Notes under the pieces: generated by a model
Databases searched by the model: none
The model's input: only the letters and a program-made list of their open reading frames with translations
What the model was told of the DNA's origin: nothing
From: Lepidostoma basale
Taxonomy: Eukaryota; Arthropoda; Insecta; Trichoptera; Lepidostomatidae
DNA: 64,000 bases
Direction of reading: 5' to 3'
Assembly: GCA_022606425.2 (NCBI GenBank)
Contig: JAHDVF020000047.1
Coordinates: 372,001-436,000 of the forward strand
Program-made: the position numbers and the translations under genes
Part shown: positions 62,481 through 64,000 of the stretch, piece after piece
Position numbering within the stretch: position 1 is the stretch's first letter
Layout: each line of letters opens with the position of its first letter

Positions 62481-63500
62481 TGTTTATTTAATTTATGTTA
62501 CACGTATCCACTGTTTTTTAAATTAGCTCTAATTAAGCACTTAACCAGCAAGAACTTAAAAATAATATTGAAGAATTATTCAAATTGTCATTTTTTTTTT
62601 TACACTTGTCAAAATTCTTTATAAAAACGAAAAAACTTATATAATTTTAACAGCAAAATAGTACAAACGTATTACGTGTCACAATTGACTATTATAAAGT
62701 GCGGCAATAATAAAATTGACCAACACAATTCACTTATACACGAAATATCTCCAAATTTACAGGAGCACCACATGAACCAAACCAAATTTTCCAAATCAGA
62801 ATAATTTTAAATTTAAATGTATATCAGTTGGTTGCCGATCTCTGCTTTCGAAGAAGATTTCCTCTGTTATTTCAGTATAAGCATTGGATGATGAATATTT
62901 TAATAACGCAGAGTTCCTAAGCTGATTTCTGAATCAGTCCCAGCTCGCCTCCGTTTTGTTTTTACAACCAAAGTTTAATGTAGGCTGTGGTTTAATCTTA
63001 AGTGCAAAATTATCAGCGGAACCAGACTTTATAATAATTACCAGCAGCGCGCTGGAAGAAGAATCAATACGGAATATTCGATATCCAAGAAGATCCTTAA
63101 AAGTTTGCTAATGGATTATCTGGAAGAGTATTAGGTGGATAATTAAGTCTTAGGACGCATGTAAATAATATGTATCATGTAACAACTAATTAACCTCTTT
63201 GTTCAGTATTGCCGGAATATAGATCTTAAACTAAATATCAAAACAGATACATTATAAAGCGGTTATTTAGTATTTTATGTGGGTAACAATATTATAAAAT
63301 ATCGTGATAATATTGATGCTAACATCCATTATCCAAAAGATTTACTATAAATATAACATGGAATTGATCTATTTTAATAGTGTGGGTTTAATAGCGCACC
63401 TTTTTAGTGGTAACCTGGGATTCTGATGATTAAAATACTCGTTTTCATATTAGTTCTTTTATTACATTAATTTAATTACAATAATGTGTAATTTACAATG
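62481..63500. other. No gene seen
   Basis: AT-rich, single-copy-looking. gttacacgtatccactgttt at 62488-62512 echoes 62375-62392 as a short local duplication. Confidence 0.45.
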
Positions 63501-63502
63501 AA

Positions 63503-63902
63503 GAATGTGTGGTAAAACGTTGTATGATCGAATACCGAACGATGAAATAAGAAAGAAATGTAAGGCTGATGACTGCATCATGAATAAAATTAAAAAAGGA
63601 TCCCTGAGATGGTTTGGACATATGAAACGAATGGATGAGAGAAGAATAGTTAAAAAGTTGTACACAAGCAGCGTGAGTGGAAAAAGAAGCCGAGGACGAC
63701 CGAGGAAGACATGGCATGACCAAATTAATCAATTACTAAAAGGCGGCCACATTCGAAGTCGGAATAATCGACGTGCGTGCATGGTACGATGTATGAATGT
63801 AGAGGAAGCCCGAGAGGTATGCCAGGACAGAGCATTGTGGCGATCCATCCTCTCTGCCTACCCCTCCGGATAAATGGCGTGATGGTTAGTTAGTTAGTTA
63901 GT
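63503..63902 (+). mobile_element. LINE A 3' end, open frame
   Basis: The 122-codon frame 63505-63873 reads MCGKTLYDRIPNDEIRKKCK, KGSLRWFGHMKRMDERRIVK, GRPRKTWHDQINQLLKGGHI and VEEAREVCQDRALWRSILSA; the stop comes at SG (tccggataa). Tail GTTA repeats. Very close to the copy at 57827. Confidence 0.87.
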
Positions 63903-63904
63903 TT

Positions 63905-64000
63905 CAAATAGTGTGATTCTTTGGTCTGGTGTAGAATTCTCGTGACAATAAAATGGCGATAGATAAGCTACCTATCACATGTCACGAGAATCAATATAAC
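63905..64000 (+). mobile_element. tRNA-derived SINE copy 4, head missing
   Basis: gtgtgattctttggtctgg, gaattctcgtgacaataaaa, gctacctatcacatgtcacg to the window edge. The tRNA-like head is absent; it starts right after the LINE A tail. Confidence 0.75.

Noticed and set aside
1..64000. CRISPR arrays, bacterial operons, rRNA genes
   Set aside because: No regularly spaced short direct repeats, no Shine-Dalgarno-linked gene strings, no rRNA signatures; the DNA is clearly animal.

Overview
This is AT-rich arthropod nuclear DNA, most likely from an insect. Nearly everything that can be recognised is transposable-element debris: 5'-truncated non-LTR retrotransposons with short tandem tails, mariner and Tc1-type transposase fragments, a tRNA-derived SINE, and many palindromic foldback repeats. 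There is no bacterial gene organisation. The species cannot be fixed from the sequence.

The only host-gene-like feature is a small candidate first coding exon at 15971-16046 (+). It has a start codon, a signal-peptide-like reading frame and an exact G|GTAAGT donor in phase 1. If it is real, everything to its right lies in a very long first intron of a gene for a secreted or membrane protein.

Layout. 1-13.7 kb: mixed LINE fragments (families here called A, B, C, D, E and H), foldbacks FB1-FB6 and a 69-bp perfect hairpin. 13.7-17.7 kb: the least repetitive part, with a GC-rich island, one SINE and the candidate exon. 17.7-25.3 kb: foldbacks, a LINE A copy inside a foldback, and an internally deleted mariner. 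26.1-28.6 kb: a LINE B copy broken by a 1.29-kb mariner and by an A-tailed retro-insertion. 29-35 kb: many LINE A ends and a mariner C-terminus. 35-41 kb: a SINE-like element carrying a LINE A tail, a tRNA SINE, foldbacks, and a LINE B inserted in an RTE-like LINE. 42-47.5 kb: FB1 units, 470-520-bp repeat arrays and a Tc1 element with long inverted repeats. 48-64 kb: further LINE A, C and F copies, foldbacks and SINEs.

LINE A (about 25 copies, tail of GTTA or GTTT repeats) is the dominant element. No copy keeps the catalytic reverse-transcriptase palm. LINE B is Jockey-like with a TGATT-repeat tail. LINE C is a group of RTE-like ends, several with GAA-rich tails.

Two patterns stand out. First, at least eight foldback families with unrelated arms share one core: CTGANGA, one extra base, a short hairpin whose sequence differs but stays complementary, GAA, then a self-complementary ACATGT, ACAGCTGT or ACCGGT, then C or T. 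In several families the flanks of the core also pair. This is the plan of a dimeric hammerhead ribozyme, so these repeats may be ribozyme-bearing retroelements of the Penelope or retrozyme kind; one foldback sits in another with a 13-bp target duplication. Second, the 8-mer TACTCGTA/TACGAGTA occurs 15 times, and where a related copy or reading frame allows comparison it looks like a 6-bp insertion at a TA dinucleotide.
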